NCBI RefSeq assembly: GCF_900114475.1
Contig: NZ_FOTE01000006.1
Location: 1-64,000, forward strand
From: Paenibacillus sp. 1_12
GTDB taxonomy: Bacteria > Bacillota > Bacilli > Paenibacillales > NBRC-103111
Length of the DNA stretch: 64,000 bases
Direction of reading: 5' to 3'
The notes below the pieces were generated by a model. It made no database searches. It was given only the letters and a program-made list of their open reading frames with translations, and was not told the origin of the DNA. A program made the translations under genes and the position numbers. Positions 8,920 through 16,810 of this stretch are shown here, one piece after another. Within the stretch, counting starts at the first letter, position 1. Each line of letters begins with the position of its first letter.

Positions 8920-9324
8920 TAGACACCCCTTTAGACAAATTGAAAATTACCAATTTTCTCTAGAGTATACCATTTACTGATCGTTAGTTGAGTGAGATTC
9001 GGAAAAAATATCATTATGTTAATCTGCAGGAATGTATTGGTGGCCGTCGGTCATGCGCGTCAGTCTTGTGGTGTAATTATTGATCTTTTTCCATGAACGG
9101 TCCTATCGATGGGAAGAAAATACTTTTGAAGCAGATTATTCATCCATTTGACATATGTCGTCTCATCCTACATCACGTCGAAAGTCGGGTCCGGGTACAT
9201 TCCGTCGAAACCCCACAAGCAGGTAGGCCCTAAAACACCGCAATCACCCATTTTAGCATCCGTCCAATCCGGCAGTTACTAACGTTCATATTATACCTCA
9301 TATGAAACGGAAGGAGGGGTTACA
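8920..9324. other. gene-free stretch with pseudogene debris before the YjcZ gene
   Basis: No intact gene is seen. On the minus strand fragments can be read in broken frames (WMNNLLQKYFLPIDRTVHGK, then TDGHQYIPAD with a stop), a likely decayed 3' end of a gene whose flank matches debris near 1622-1674. A sigma-K-like -10 element CATATTATA lies at 9287-9295, ahead of the spore peptide gene, but no clear -35 is spaced correctly. Confidence 0.35.
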
Positions 9325-9435
9325 ATGGGTCTCGGAGTTGGTGGAAGTTGTGGCGGTTTTGGTTTGGGAACTACTACAGGCGTTATCCTTGTTCTGTTCA
9401 TTTTGCTAGTTATTATAAGCCGCACATTCATCTAA
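9325..9435 (+). CDS. YjcZ-family sporulation peptide
   Basis: The 36-residue peptide MGLGVGGSCGGFGLGTTTG ends in a hydrophobic helix (VILVLFILLVIISRTFI). It has the glycine-rich head and LVLFILLVII tail of the YjcZ/YxzM family of small Bacillales spore proteins. A strong AAGGAGGGG ribosome site lies just upstream, and a terminator follows. It is expected in the membrane or coat of the forming spore; the molecular job is unknown. The Cys in the head is unusual, since relatives usually have Tyr or Gly there. Confidence 0.8.
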   Translation: MGLGVGGSCGGFGLGTTTGVILVLFILLVIISRTFI

Positions 9436-9489
9436 ATAGCTCCTCCGCCAAAGTGGATCACGCAATAAAATTTCAACTGAATATTCCAA

Positions 9490-9519
9490 AAGCCCTCGTA
9501 GTAAAGAGGGCTTTTTATT
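9490..9519 (+). terminator. Rho-independent terminator after the first YjcZ gene
   Basis: AGCCCTC (9491-9497) pairs with GAGGGCT (9506-9512) around an eight-base loop and is followed by TTTTATTT. Confidence 0.85.
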
Positions 9520-9568
9520 TACTCTAACGCTCGGGAACGTAGACGGATTACCACATCAATTTGGTGAA

Positions 9569-9691
9569 GTGTCTGGAATTGGTGGAAGTTGTGGCGGTTA
9601 TGGTTTGGGAACTACTACAGGTACGATTCTTGTTCTGTTCATTTTGCTGGTTATCATTTCCGGAGCATTTCTCTACTCAAACAATTGTTAG
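9569..9691 (+). CDS. second YjcZ-family peptide, weak translation start
   Basis: The 40-residue frame MSGIGGSCGGYGLGTTTG continues into TILVLFILLVIISGAF and ends YSNNC. It is nearly identical to the first YjcZ peptide over the centre, so the two arose by duplication. The start is GTG and no proper ribosome site precedes it (only GGTGAA touching the codon), unlike the first copy. A strong terminator starts one base after the stop. It could be a silent copy or weakly translated. Confidence 0.55.
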   Translation: MSGIGGSCGGYGLGTTTGTILVLFILLVIISGAFLYSNNC

Positions 9692-9724
9692 ACCACCTCC
9701 CGTTTGATTCAGGAGGTGGTTTAT
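9692..9724 (+). terminator. Rho-independent terminator after the second YjcZ gene
   Basis: ACCACCTCC (9692-9700) pairs perfectly with GGAGGTGGT (9712-9720), followed by TTTATAT. Confidence 0.8.
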
Positions 9725-10112
9725 ATAGGCCGTCTAGTGACTCTGTGAGCTGATCCCATTGCCAATCATGTTCAAATTCTAACTTCGTAGCCATGCTGTC
9801 CTCTGCCTCCTCAATTTTGGAATCCTTCTGACTTTAATTTTTCACCTCCTGAATATTTAGGCAAAAAAAATGCTCCGATTATGGTGCTTATCCAATTCCT
9901 CGTTGCATTCGTCTTCTTATGGGAATGATCTATCCTGATCGACCGAAGATAAAGAATTCTCACAAGCCTGCGGCGCTTTCTTATCGTTCAAAAAGGCTAT
10001 TTCTTTCCAAATAACCCAAAATAACCGCTGCATCGATCCGACAGCTTATATTGGACTTTCTCGACAAATGTTTTCTTCTTAATCACGGCCTGTCTCTCCA
10101 TTTATTTAAGGA
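9725..10112. other. gene-free stretch
   Basis: No convincing gene is present. A 46-codon minus frame starts at 9794 but runs through the terminator and into the second YjcZ gene on the opposite strand. Two ribosome-site-like motifs (AGGAGG types) occur on the minus strand between 9805 and 9850 without a matching gene, so this may be the decayed start of a small minus-strand gene. Confidence 0.3.
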
Positions 10113-10144
10113 TACAAAAAAAGAGCTGCATTGCTACAGCTCTT
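10113..10144 (-). terminator. Rho-independent terminator after the Spo0E-like gene
   Basis: On the minus strand AAGAGCTGTAGC pairs with GCAGCTCTT around a short loop and is followed by seven T. It ends the Spo0E-like gene at 10160. Confidence 0.85.
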
Positions 10145-10159
10145 CCCTAATTTATGCAT

Positions 10160-10348
10160 TTAATTTTGAGACTTAATAAATTTATTCAATTTTCGATCAA
10201 GCATTTCACTAAGTTGGATCAAGATAGGGTCGTGTAAACTTTCAGATTGTTCGTACACATTGATCATGCACTTTTTTAAAGCCTCAATCTCCGCAATGAG
10301 CAAAAACAATCTTACTTTTTGAAGCTGTCGACTTTTAGTAAGCATCAT
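10160..10348 (-). CDS. Spo0E-like aspartyl-phosphate phosphatase
   Basis: The 62-residue protein contains IEALKKCMINVYEQSESL followed by DPILIQLSEMLDRKLNKF. This is the two-helix Spo0E family with the signature SQELD present as SEMLD. Such proteins remove phosphate from Spo0A~P and delay sporulation. The start is ATG at 10348, seven bases after AGGAGG; the frame is open further upstream without a ribosome site. The Gln-to-Glu and Glu-to-Met changes in the signature leave some doubt about phosphatase activity. It sits among spore-linked genes. Confidence 0.78.
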   Translation of the reverse strand: MMLTKSRQLQKVRLFLLIAEIEALKKCMINVYEQSESLHDPILIQLSEMLDRKLNKFIKSQN

Positions 10349-10771
10349 ACACATTCCTCCTTTGATTGTGAAAAGAGTATTTCGGTAACTGGCTGGCATA
10401 GTCTTATTGACTTTAGCCCCTGATAGTTTTGCGTCCCCATTTTTCAATGGCTTTGCCTTTTCGATGTTGCGTATGCAATTTAATTATATAACAAATATCG
10501 CTAATTTTTATAGAATAAAAGAACTATTTTATCGACAATATCTGCATGTATTTCTAACAATTTTCGTCATTTTTTTCACTCTGCTTCCTATTAGTGATAT
10601 CTCAGTACCTCTTCAACGCGTACTTAATTGTAAAAGCGTGAACTTGTTTCACGGTAATCTCCCTTTGATGATTATCCTTTACACGGTGCCCATTTTCATG
10701 CAGGCAAGTATCATGCCTCATCAGAAGCGCATAGGCTATAATTATCAAAGACAGAAAGTGGTGAAAATTTA
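10349..10771. other. A/T-rich intergenic stretch upstream of the His/Gly-rich gene
   Basis: No gene is supported. CATAGGCTA at 10730-10738 matches the sigma-K -10 form CATANNNTA, about 34 bases before the start of the downstream gene, but no AC is found at the expected -35 spacing. The likely content is promoter DNA for the two flanking, divergently oriented genes. Confidence 0.35.
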
Positions 10772-11053
10772 ATGGCTTACAACCCTTACTTATACGCTTA
10801 TGGTCAAAATCCATCCTATATCTACCCATATCCTTATCCATATTACCACCCGTATTACCATCCTTATCATGGTGGCTACGGCGGTCATTATGGGCATTAT
10901 GGTCACGTTGGTGGTCACTATGGTCACGGTGGCGGGCACTATGGGCATGGTGGCGGGCACGGAGGTGGGCATGGTGGTGGACACGGTGCCGGACACGGTG
11001 GTGGGCACGGAAGATCCGGAAGTTATGACCTGCAGCACTCCAACTCAAAATAA
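10772..11053 (+). CDS. His/Gly/Tyr-rich repeat protein, probably spore surface
   Basis: The 93-residue protein has a Tyr/Pro-rich head (YPYPYPYYHPYYHPYHGG) and a run of GGHYGH and GGGHGGGH repeats, ending RSGSYDLQHSNSK. Composition like this is seen in Bacillales spore coat and exosporium proteins and in metal-binding proteins; over 20 His residues would bind Zn, Ni or Cu. There is no signal peptide. A terminator follows. The function is inferred from composition and spore-linked neighbours only. Codon periodicity makes long shadow frames on both strands. Confidence 0.65.
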   Translation: MAYNPYLYAYGQNPSYIYPYPYPYYHPYYHPYHGGYGGHYGHYGHVGGHYGHGGGHYGHGGGHGGGHGGGHGAGHGGGHGRSGSYDLQHSNSK

Positions 11054-11064
11054 TTATTGTCTTT

Positions 11065-11110
11065 AATAAGGAGGAAGGGCTTCAAGCTCTTCTTCCTTAT
11101 TCGTGTTTTT
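11065..11110 (+). terminator. Rho-independent terminator after the His/Gly-rich gene
   Basis: AATAAGGAGGAAGGGCTT pairs with GCTCTTCTTCCTTATT with G-U pairs, followed by a T-rich run. Confidence 0.75.
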
Positions 11111-11257
11111 CCGCTAAACCACCGGTTCGACCGCACTTATTAGACCTAGCCGGGAGTTGTGTAGAGTATCATTCCCTAAACACCGTCCTTTCCCCAAATC
11201 TATGATCCAGATAACCTCGGAACTGATTCCCACAAAATTGGACACTTATCAGCCCTC

Positions 11258-11284
11258 ACGTTCGTTTCATTAATTCATAAAATA
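11258..11284 (+). promoter_or_regulatory. sigma-K-type sporulation promoter
   Basis: AC at 11258-11259, a 16-base spacer, then CATAAAATA at 11276-11284 match the Bacillus sigma-K form AC-N16-CATANNNTA exactly. It lies about 20 bases upstream of the next start codon, so expression in the mother cell late in sporulation is predicted. Confidence 0.6.
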
Positions 11285-11305
11285 ATAAGCAATGAGAGGG
11301 CGGTG

Positions 11306-11542
11306 ATGGAAATGGACGAAATCTTTTATGCTTGTAGAAACTGTCTTAATCGACGAGTTCGTGTTTATATGAGATCTGGGGAGATATTTGAAGGAACAGT
11401 AGTTAATGTTGATCCCGACTATTTATATCTGGACGGATCCTCTGCCTCGATTTCAAGTAAAAAAGTAAAAGTTAAAGGTTTTTTTAATCCTCTTATCACT
11501 ACTCTTGTATTATTCGATCTATTAGCGATTGCCTTAATATGA
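11306..11542 (+). CDS. small Sm/SH3-like protein, probably sporulation-linked
   Basis: The 78-residue protein has CLNRRVRVYMRSGEIFEG followed by TVVNVDPDYLYL, a short beta-barrel pattern like Sm-type or SH3-like small proteins of Bacillales. The C-terminus is hydrophobic (FFNPLITTLVLFDLLAIALI), probably a membrane segment. Two Cys are in CRNC. The ATG at 11306 lies five bases after GAGGG; a GTG one codon earlier also fits. It has its own sigma-K-type promoter and a terminator, so it is a one-gene spore unit. The function is unknown. Confidence 0.6.
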   Translation: MEMDEIFYACRNCLNRRVRVYMRSGEIFEGTVVNVDPDYLYLDGSSASISSKKVKVKGFFNPLITTLVLFDLLAIALI

Positions 11543-11560
11543 ATTGGAATGTATGATCTC

Positions 11561-11601
11561 GTCCCTCGCGCCGCACACCAAGCTGCAGCGAGGGTTTTTA
11601 A
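11561..11601 (+). terminator. Rho-independent terminator
   Basis: CCCTCGC (11563-11569) pairs with GCGAGGG (11588-11594), followed by TTTTTAAT. Confidence 0.8.
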
Positions 11602-12078
11602 TCATCAGTAATTTGAATTTAAATAAATATCAATACTACATATTGTTTTATGCATTTGGGCTTATCAAGAATGATGTAAGAAGCGGAAAAAATCAAGAAT
11701 ATGTTCATTGTGCTGCTCGGTATGCTATTTTTCCCGTTTTATGGTTCCCATATTCCGAATGGCTCACTTTGAAGTGGACCGACCTCTTTTTTGTCACGAA
11801 CGAGGTTCGAATCCCCAAGACGTCTGCAACCCCACAAAGAATATGGTACAATATGTACTGACAAGAGCAAAAATCAAATTACTGGGGGCGAATACTTCTG
11901 GTTCTAGCAAGAAATGTGATTTATTATAACTTTCAGACAAAAATATCCTATAGAAATCCTAATAAATAAGGGTATAATTGCAATTATGTATTCTATACTA
12001 AAACTAATCTATAATAGTTGAATAGTTATATCTTAATAGACACAAAAATAGACACAAATTTTGGAGGTATAAAGACTT
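11602..12078. other. gene-free stretch upstream of the SLH protein gene
   Basis: Open frames here cross the preceding terminator and show no ribosome site, so no gene is called. A GGTTCGAATCC motif at about 11804-11815 resembles a tRNA T-arm but its stem does not pair. The last 130 bases are very A/T-rich and contain several TATAAT-like boxes; the SLH gene promoter is presumably here. Confidence 0.35.
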
Positions 12079-13734
12079 ATGAACAAAAAGATTTCTTTAA
12101 TCGCGGCAGTAACTTTAGCTTTATCTATTGTGAGTTCTACAGCAATGGCTGATACTTTGAAAACAACAACGGATTATAAGGATCTAACGAATGTAGATAC
12201 ATCTTTGAAGTCCAAGATCGATGCTCTTCTTGCTAAACAAATATTTGAAGGGGTATCGAGCGATAGCTTCGGTATCACGCAAAATATGACCAGAGCTCAA
12301 TTCGCCAAGGTAGCTTCACTGATCTTCGACATTAAGGTAGATCCATCGATCCAGACTTCCAGTTTTTCTGATGTTCGCGCCAGCGATCCCGCCAATGGTT
12401 GGGCTATTCCTTACATCGAAGCCGCTAAAAAAGCGGGATTGATCGATGGAATGACCGACAGCACCTTCGCCCCTGGTGAAAATGTTACTGTTGGACAGTT
12501 AGATACGGTTCTTATAAAAGGTCTCGGTAAAAACGTCAATACGACATCGTCGCCATGGTATACGGATGCTGTCAGCCAAGCCACTTCATTAAATATACAT
12601 CCCAATGGTAAAGACGGAAGCACATTAGCCTCACGTGCAGACCTAGTTGTTGCCGCATACGGTTCTTGGCAAGCCTTCACGACGGCAAAGCCGCAAGATC
12701 AGGAGCAAGGCCAAGCACAAGAGTCCAATGTAGCCATACTTTCCATCTTGGCGTCTGGTGAACGAGCCATCAACATTACACTGGATCGACCGGTCAACAC
12801 GGACCTTGCGGTATGGACGCTTACTAAAGATGGTGCCACGCTTTCTAAGACCGTAACATGGTCTCTTGATAAAAAGTCTGCCACGTTAAATCTGCCATCT
12901 GATAGCACTCTTAACCCTGGATCCTACACGATAACTTTGGATGGTATCGGCCTTTCGGCCATTCGTACCGTATCCGGTACACTGACTATCGGTTCATCAA
13001 CGACATCAGGTACGTTGAACTATGCGATTAATAGTTCATATGAATTAAGTAACGTAATTGACAGCGGACTTACAAGTGCTGCAACTGGTATATCCGGCTA
13101 TACAACGAAAGCTGATGCCGAGAATCCATTGACCAGCAAATTTGCTAAAAAAGTCACAATGAATGTAACTAACTCATCAGGTGAACAAATAGCAGTACCC
13201 GGCATTATTCAGTCTATTACATCCTCCAATCCTTCCATAGTCAAGGCAGCTGTATCAACAGATCATCAAGGATATATTCTGGGTAACAAAGCTGGAACAG
13301 CTACTGTGAATGTGATTTACTCAACCCAGAACGGAGAGAACAAGACCGCTTCTATTACCGTGGTGGTCAAAACTGATACTGTGACAGCAGAAAAAATTGA
13401 AGCCAGAAAAACTTCATTTACTCAGAATGCTACGGTAACCAATGGAGTCTATTCCAGTTTGTTTAATGCTTATGAACAGATGGATTTAAAGATTACTGAT
13501 AATTATGGTAATGAGTACGAGCAGGATGAGGCTCAAAGCTATAACTTTGCCTTAAACGCGTTTTTCAATACGGAGGGTGTTACCGGTAATCCAAGCAATG
13601 GAAATGTGGGTACCGTTACAGTCGACATGGCTGGAAATGTTCTAGTTACCGGAAATGTAAATCGTTTTACTTTGATTGCCAACCTGACTAATGGTAATAA
13701 AGCCTACGCGGACGTAGTAGTTCGCGGCAACTAA
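12079..13734 (+). CDS. S-layer homology domain surface protein with Ig-like domains
   Basis: The 551-residue protein starts with a signal peptide (MNKKISLIAAVTLALSIVSS, cut near TAMA-D). Residues about 32-200 form three SLH-type repeats (MTRAQFAKVASLIF, AIPYIEAAKKAGLIDG, TFAPGENVT). Two beta-sandwich regions follow; 340-440 resembles bacterial Ig-like Big domains (SITSSNPSIVKAAV, GNKAGTATVNV). SLH domains bind pyruvylated wall polymers, so it should be tethered to the wall. A GGAGGT site precedes the ATG. No catalytic domain is seen. Confidence 0.85.
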   Translation: MNKKISLIAAVTLALSIVSSTAMADTLKTTTDYKDLTNVDTSLKSKIDALLAKQIFEGVSSDSFGITQNMTRAQFAKVASLIFDIKVDPSIQTSSFSDVRASDPANGWAIPYIEAAKKAGLIDGMTDSTFAPGENVTVGQLDTVLIKGLGKNVNTTSSPWYTDAVSQATSLNIHPNGKDGSTLASRADLVVAAYGSWQAFTTAKPQDQEQGQAQESNVAILSILASGERAINITLDRPVNTDLAVWTLTKDGATLSKTVTWSLDKKSATLNLPSDSTLNPGSYTITLDGIGLSAIRTVSGTLTIGSSTTSGTLNYAINSSYELSNVIDSGLTSAATGISGYTTKADAENPLTSKFAKKVTMNVTNSSGEQIAVPGIIQSITSSNPSIVKAAVSTDHQGYILGNKAGTATVNVIYSTQNGENKTASITVVVKTDTVTAEKIEARKTSFTQNATVTNGVYSSLFNAYEQMDLKITDNYGNEYEQDEAQSYNFALNAFFNTEGVTGNPSNGNVGTVTVDMAGNVLVTGNVNRFTLIANLTNGNKAYADVVVRGN

Positions 13735-13759
13735 GTCATGTTTTCAAGTTGAATCCTCG

Positions 13760-13812
13760 CAAGCACAGAGAAGCCCTTGGCGCCAACAACGCCAAGGGCT
13801 TCTTTGTGCTTA
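13760..13812. terminator. strong bidirectional terminator
   Basis: AAGCACA...GAAGCCCTTGGCG pairs with CGCCAAGGGCTTC...TGTGCTT. It lies between converging genes. Confidence 0.85.
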
Positions 13813-13839
13813 GAGGAGGAGACCTTCTTTTCTTCCAGA

Positions 13840-14364
13840 CTATCCTTGGCTTATTAAATATTTGTCCTTGATAACGCTCATATGATGAAGTTCATGACCG
13901 GCAAGGATGTAAGCCCAAGCCCTTGCAGAGGACTCACTGCCACTCACAATGCCTCTACGGGACCATGCTTCATCAGAAAGCCCTCGCAGCAAATTGAGCG
14001 TGGATCGACGTACCATCGTGTAATCTTCCAAGAGATCAGACAAAGGGCAAGTGTCAAAGGTGGCGCCGCTCATCAAGGTATCCTGATCATAAGCAGCTAG
14101 CGGCGTTTGGTCCCCTCTTGCAATTCGAAGCAGCCGATAGCTCATGATCCTTTCGTTATCCGTAATATGGCCCAGCACTTCTTTAAGTTTCCACTTTCCA
14201 GGTGCATATTGATAATTTGCCTGATCTTCCGTCAGGATTGATAATACATCAGTTGTATGCTTAAGAGATTGGGCTAAAATATTACGGATATCTCCTTCTG
14301 GTACCCATCTCACATACCTCTCAAAATATGCGTCATACTCATCTATAGAAGGCCGAATGGACAT
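13840..14364 (-). CDS. DinB-family protein
   Basis: The 174-residue protein has the DinB four-helix metal-site pattern: LGHITDNE in the middle and AGHELHHM near the end supply the three His ligands. The family includes DNA-damage-induced proteins and thiol transferases (bacillithiol type); the exact reaction is unknown. The ATG at 14364 lies seven bases after AAAGGAGAGGA; the frame is open to 14406 but without a site. It starts about 50 bases after the aldo-keto reductase gene and probably shares its mRNA. Confidence 0.85.
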   Translation of the reverse strand: MSIRPSIDEYDAYFERYVRWVPEGDIRNILAQSLKHTTDVLSILTEDQANYQYAPGKWKLKEVLGHITDNERIMSYRLLRIARGDQTPLAAYDQDTLMSGATFDTCPLSDLLEDYTMVRRSTLNLLRGLSDEAWSRRGIVSGSESSARAWAYILAGHELHHMSVIKDKYLISQG

Positions 14365-14413
14365 GATTGAATCCTCTCCTTTTGTTATCATAGCTTTTTC
14401 ATACAATTAACGA

Positions 14414-15280
14414 CTACACGATATCTAACGGAACTTTCCGCGTCGGCTTTGGAAAGGCCGTATCCAGCTTCCTTAAGTCCTCTTCCGTTAGTTGGATGCT
14501 CGCTGCTTTAGCGTTCTGTGTGACATGCACTTCGGAGGAGGCTTTAGGTATCGCTATCACGTTGCCGCTTCGAATACACCAAGCCAGAAGCAGCTGAAAT
14601 GGATTAACCTGATGACGTTCAGCAATCTCTTTAACCGTTGGATGCCCAATCAAACCGTTTCTTAAGGAGCCTGCCTGCGCGAGTGGACAGTAGGCCATGA
14701 TCGGCATGGCGTGTTCCTCCTGCCAAGGAAGCAGATCATATTCGATCCCCCTTGAGCCCAGATGATACAGCACCTGATTGGTCACACAATGAGTACCCTT
14801 GGTTAGACGCGTCAGCTCTTTCATATCTGCCGTATCCAGGTTGGACACCCCCCAGCGCAATATTTTGCCGGCTTCAACCAATTTCTCCATGCCTTCAATC
14901 GTTTCACTAAAAGGAACACTGCCCCTCCAATGCAGCAGATAAAGATCCAGACGATCCGTTTGCAATCGCCGTAAGCTGTTGTCACAGCTTTGAACGATAA
15001 GGTTCAAGCCTGCATGATGTGGATACACCTTGGATACGACAAATACACGATCCCTCATTCCTTTAATAGCTTCCCCTACAAGCAGCTCTGACTTTCCATC
15101 ACCATACATTTCAGCTGTGTCGATCAGATTCATACCCTGCTCTACACCGCACTGCAAAGCTCGAATTTCCGTACTTTTATTTGACGGGTTATCCCCAATA
15201 AACCATGTGCCCTGCCCAATTCTCGGAATGATGGTTCCATCACCAAGAGTAACTCCAGCTAACTTATTGTTTGCAATCAT
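14414..15280 (-). CDS. aldo/keto reductase
   Basis: The 288-residue protein has the AKR active site: DTAEMYGDG (Asp and Tyr), VSKVYP (Lys) and LLHWRG (His). AKRs are cytoplasmic NADPH-dependent TIM-barrel reductases of aldehydes and ketones. NADPH-contact segments (IPKASS near the end) are present. It follows GGAGG and is the first gene of a likely two-gene unit with the DinB protein. The substrate is not readable. Confidence 0.9.
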   Translation of the reverse strand: MIANNKLAGVTLGDGTIIPRIGQGTWFIGDNPSNKSTEIRALQCGVEQGMNLIDTAEMYGDGKSELLVGEAIKGMRDRVFVVSKVYPHHAGLNLIVQSCDNSLRRLQTDRLDLYLLHWRGSVPFSETIEGMEKLVEAGKILRWGVSNLDTADMKELTRLTKGTHCVTNQVLYHLGSRGIEYDLLPWQEEHAMPIMAYCPLAQAGSLRNGLIGHPTVKEIAERHQVNPFQLLLAWCIRSGNVIAIPKASSEVHVTQNAKAASIQLTEEDLRKLDTAFPKPTRKVPLDIV

Positions 15281-15445
15281 TGTATAACCTCCGAATCATA
15301 GTATGGGTGCACAATTAGCTAGACTGCCATCGCAATTTCAAAAGATAAGCAAGAACCTCTGCTGCAGGATTGTTCTAGCCAGATGCGACCATTCAGCTCC
15401 GTTTCATGCAGCAAAGCTACGTCTTTATCACGGTATTGATAGTAA

Positions 15446-16036
15446 TTATTTTGTATAATGCGACTCTAGCCTGCGTCCTGTATACCAAATCAACGCAAAG
15501 ACGAGCAAGATCACAACCATTTTCCAAGGCTGCTTGAATAAATTCCCTATGTCATGTCCTGCCACAGATACGATCATAATCATTACGGCTTTCCCCATGG
15601 CTGTCGCTATCAGAAATACAAGCCTCGGCAGCTTTGATATCCCCGCAACAATATTCACGAAGGCTGAAGGAGTAAAGGGGAAGCAGGCCAAAACAAAAAT
15701 CGGTGTAAACCCATGCTGCTCCAGCCATGCAATAAATGTGCCTGCTTTGGGATACTTCCGTTCAATAAAATTACGGAATCGAACTCCAAACCTGCGAAAA
15801 AATAAAAAGACACAAACCGCGCCACTAACAACACCGATCCATGACAATAAAGCACCTTCCCACAATCCGTAAGCATTCACATTGGCGATGATTATCGCAA
15901 TTAGCGGCAGAACCGGAATTAAAGATTCTATGAAGGGTGCAAGAATCCCAGGCACTGGCCCCAAAGCTTCGTAACGATTTAAGTAATGTTCCACATCTTC
16001 CCAGGTTAACCCGGCTAGTTGGTCTATCCAGCTCAT
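15446..16036 (-). CDS. TVP38/TMEM64 (VTT-domain) membrane protein
   Basis: The 196-residue protein has about five membrane segments and the VTT/DedA-like core: the GxxxG-rich SWIGVVSGAVCVFLFFRRFG and the re-entrant FPFTPSAFVNIVAGISKL. Family members are involved in membrane homeostasis and possibly lipid flipping. The N-terminus is cytoplasmic and soluble for about 25 residues. It is transcribed divergently from mqnB. The exact role is unknown. Confidence 0.8.
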   Translation of the reverse strand: MSWIDQLAGLTWEDVEHYLNRYEALGPVPGILAPFIESLIPVLPLIAIIIANVNAYGLWEGALLSWIGVVSGAVCVFLFFRRFGVRFRNFIERKYPKAGTFIAWLEQHGFTPIFVLACFPFTPSAFVNIVAGISKLPRLVFLIATAMGKAVMIMIVSVAGHDIGNLFKQPWKMVVILLVFALIWYTGRRLESHYTK

Positions 16037-16072
16037 GTTGCCTTATCCCCTCTTCTATCTGGTCTCGACATT

Positions 16073-16100
16073 TTGCACAATGCTCTCTATAAAGTATACT
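16073..16100 (+). promoter_or_regulatory. candidate sigma-A promoter for mqnB-mqnD
   Basis: TTGCAC (16073-16078), 16 bases, TATACT (16095-16100), about 70 bases ahead of the mqnB start. The match is moderate. Confidence 0.45.
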
Positions 16101-16168
16101 AAAATAGTTGGACGGCCATTACAAGCACTTGATTTCAAGCAGCTATCAAAATTAGAGGTGATTTAAAA

Positions 16169-16810
16169 ATGAACATACTTGTGATGACCGCAGTTGAAGT
16201 TGAAAGAGCTGCGGTATTGCGTGGACTTCATGATTGTTCTAGATTTCATGTTGGCATTGCTGGTGTGGGAGCCGCATCGGCAGCCGCTCGAACTGCAGCC
16301 TTATTAGCTGCTGCAAAATACGATCTGGTCATAAGTGCCGGTATTGCTGGCGGCTTTATAGGTGCAGCAGAGATAGGATCGCTCGTCTTGGCTGATGAGA
16401 TCATCGCCGCAGATCTAGGCGCTGAATCTGTAGACGGATTTCTAAGTCTGGATGAGCTTGGATTTGGATCTTCTCACATACAAGTGGATAGAGAATGGCA
16501 GAACCGGATAGCTGAAGCACTTCAGGGCGCAGGGCTTACCGTTCGGACAGGCCCTATTCTTACGGTAACTACAGTGACAGGTTCAGCTGCAACCGCATCT
16601 GCGCTTGCTAAGCGTATTCCAGGAGCGGCTGCCGAAGCCATGGAGGGCTATGGTGTTGCTATTGCAGCTCAATATGGTGGAATTCCTTTTCTTGAGCTCC
16701 GCTCAATTTCCAATCCTGTTGGTCCACGGGACCGCAGCGCCTGGCGAATCCAGGATGCTTTACAAGCCTTAGAATCTGCCAGTAGTGTATTAATGGAGGT
16801 ATTAAAATGA
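16169..16810 (+). CDS. mqnB: futalosine hydrolase
   Basis: The 213-residue protein belongs to the nucleoside phosphorylase/MTAN fold: GIAGVGAASAAARTA near the start, SAGIAGGF, and EAMEGYGVAIAA for the ribose site. MqnB cuts futalosine into hypoxanthine and dehypoxanthinyl futalosine in the alternative menaquinone route. The assignment as MqnB, not MTA/SAH nucleosidase, is supported by the next gene, mqnD, which overlaps it by four bases (ATGA), a translationally coupled pair. The ATG follows GAGGTG. Confidence 0.9.
   Translation: MNILVMTAVEVERAAVLRGLHDCSRFHVGIAGVGAASAAARTAALLAAAKYDLVISAGIAGGFIGAAEIGSLVLADEIIAADLGAESVDGFLSLDELGFGSSHIQVDREWQNRIAEALQGAGLTVRTGPILTVTTVTGSAATASALAKRIPGAAAEAMEGYGVAIAAQYGGIPFLELRSISNPVGPRDRSAWRIQDALQALESASSVLMEVLK

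Noticed and set aside
9654-9794. 46-codon minus frame starting MATKLEFEHDWQWDQL with GAGGAGG upstream
   Set aside because: It runs through a terminator and the second YjcZ gene on the opposite strand. Its end has no family look. It may be the decayed start of a gene but is not called.
10602-11066. Long open frames on both strands over the His/Gly-rich gene
   Set aside because: They are shadows of the GGN/CAY codon repeats. They lack ribosome sites, and the plus frame at 10772 explains the composition.
11795-11830. GGTTCGAATCC, a tRNA T-arm-like motif
   Set aside because: The flanking bases do not form the T-stem, and no acceptor or anticodon arm is found around it.
11544-11929. Plus-strand frames of 105 and 73 codons
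   Set aside because: They cross a clear terminator, lack ribosome sites and do not resemble proteins.
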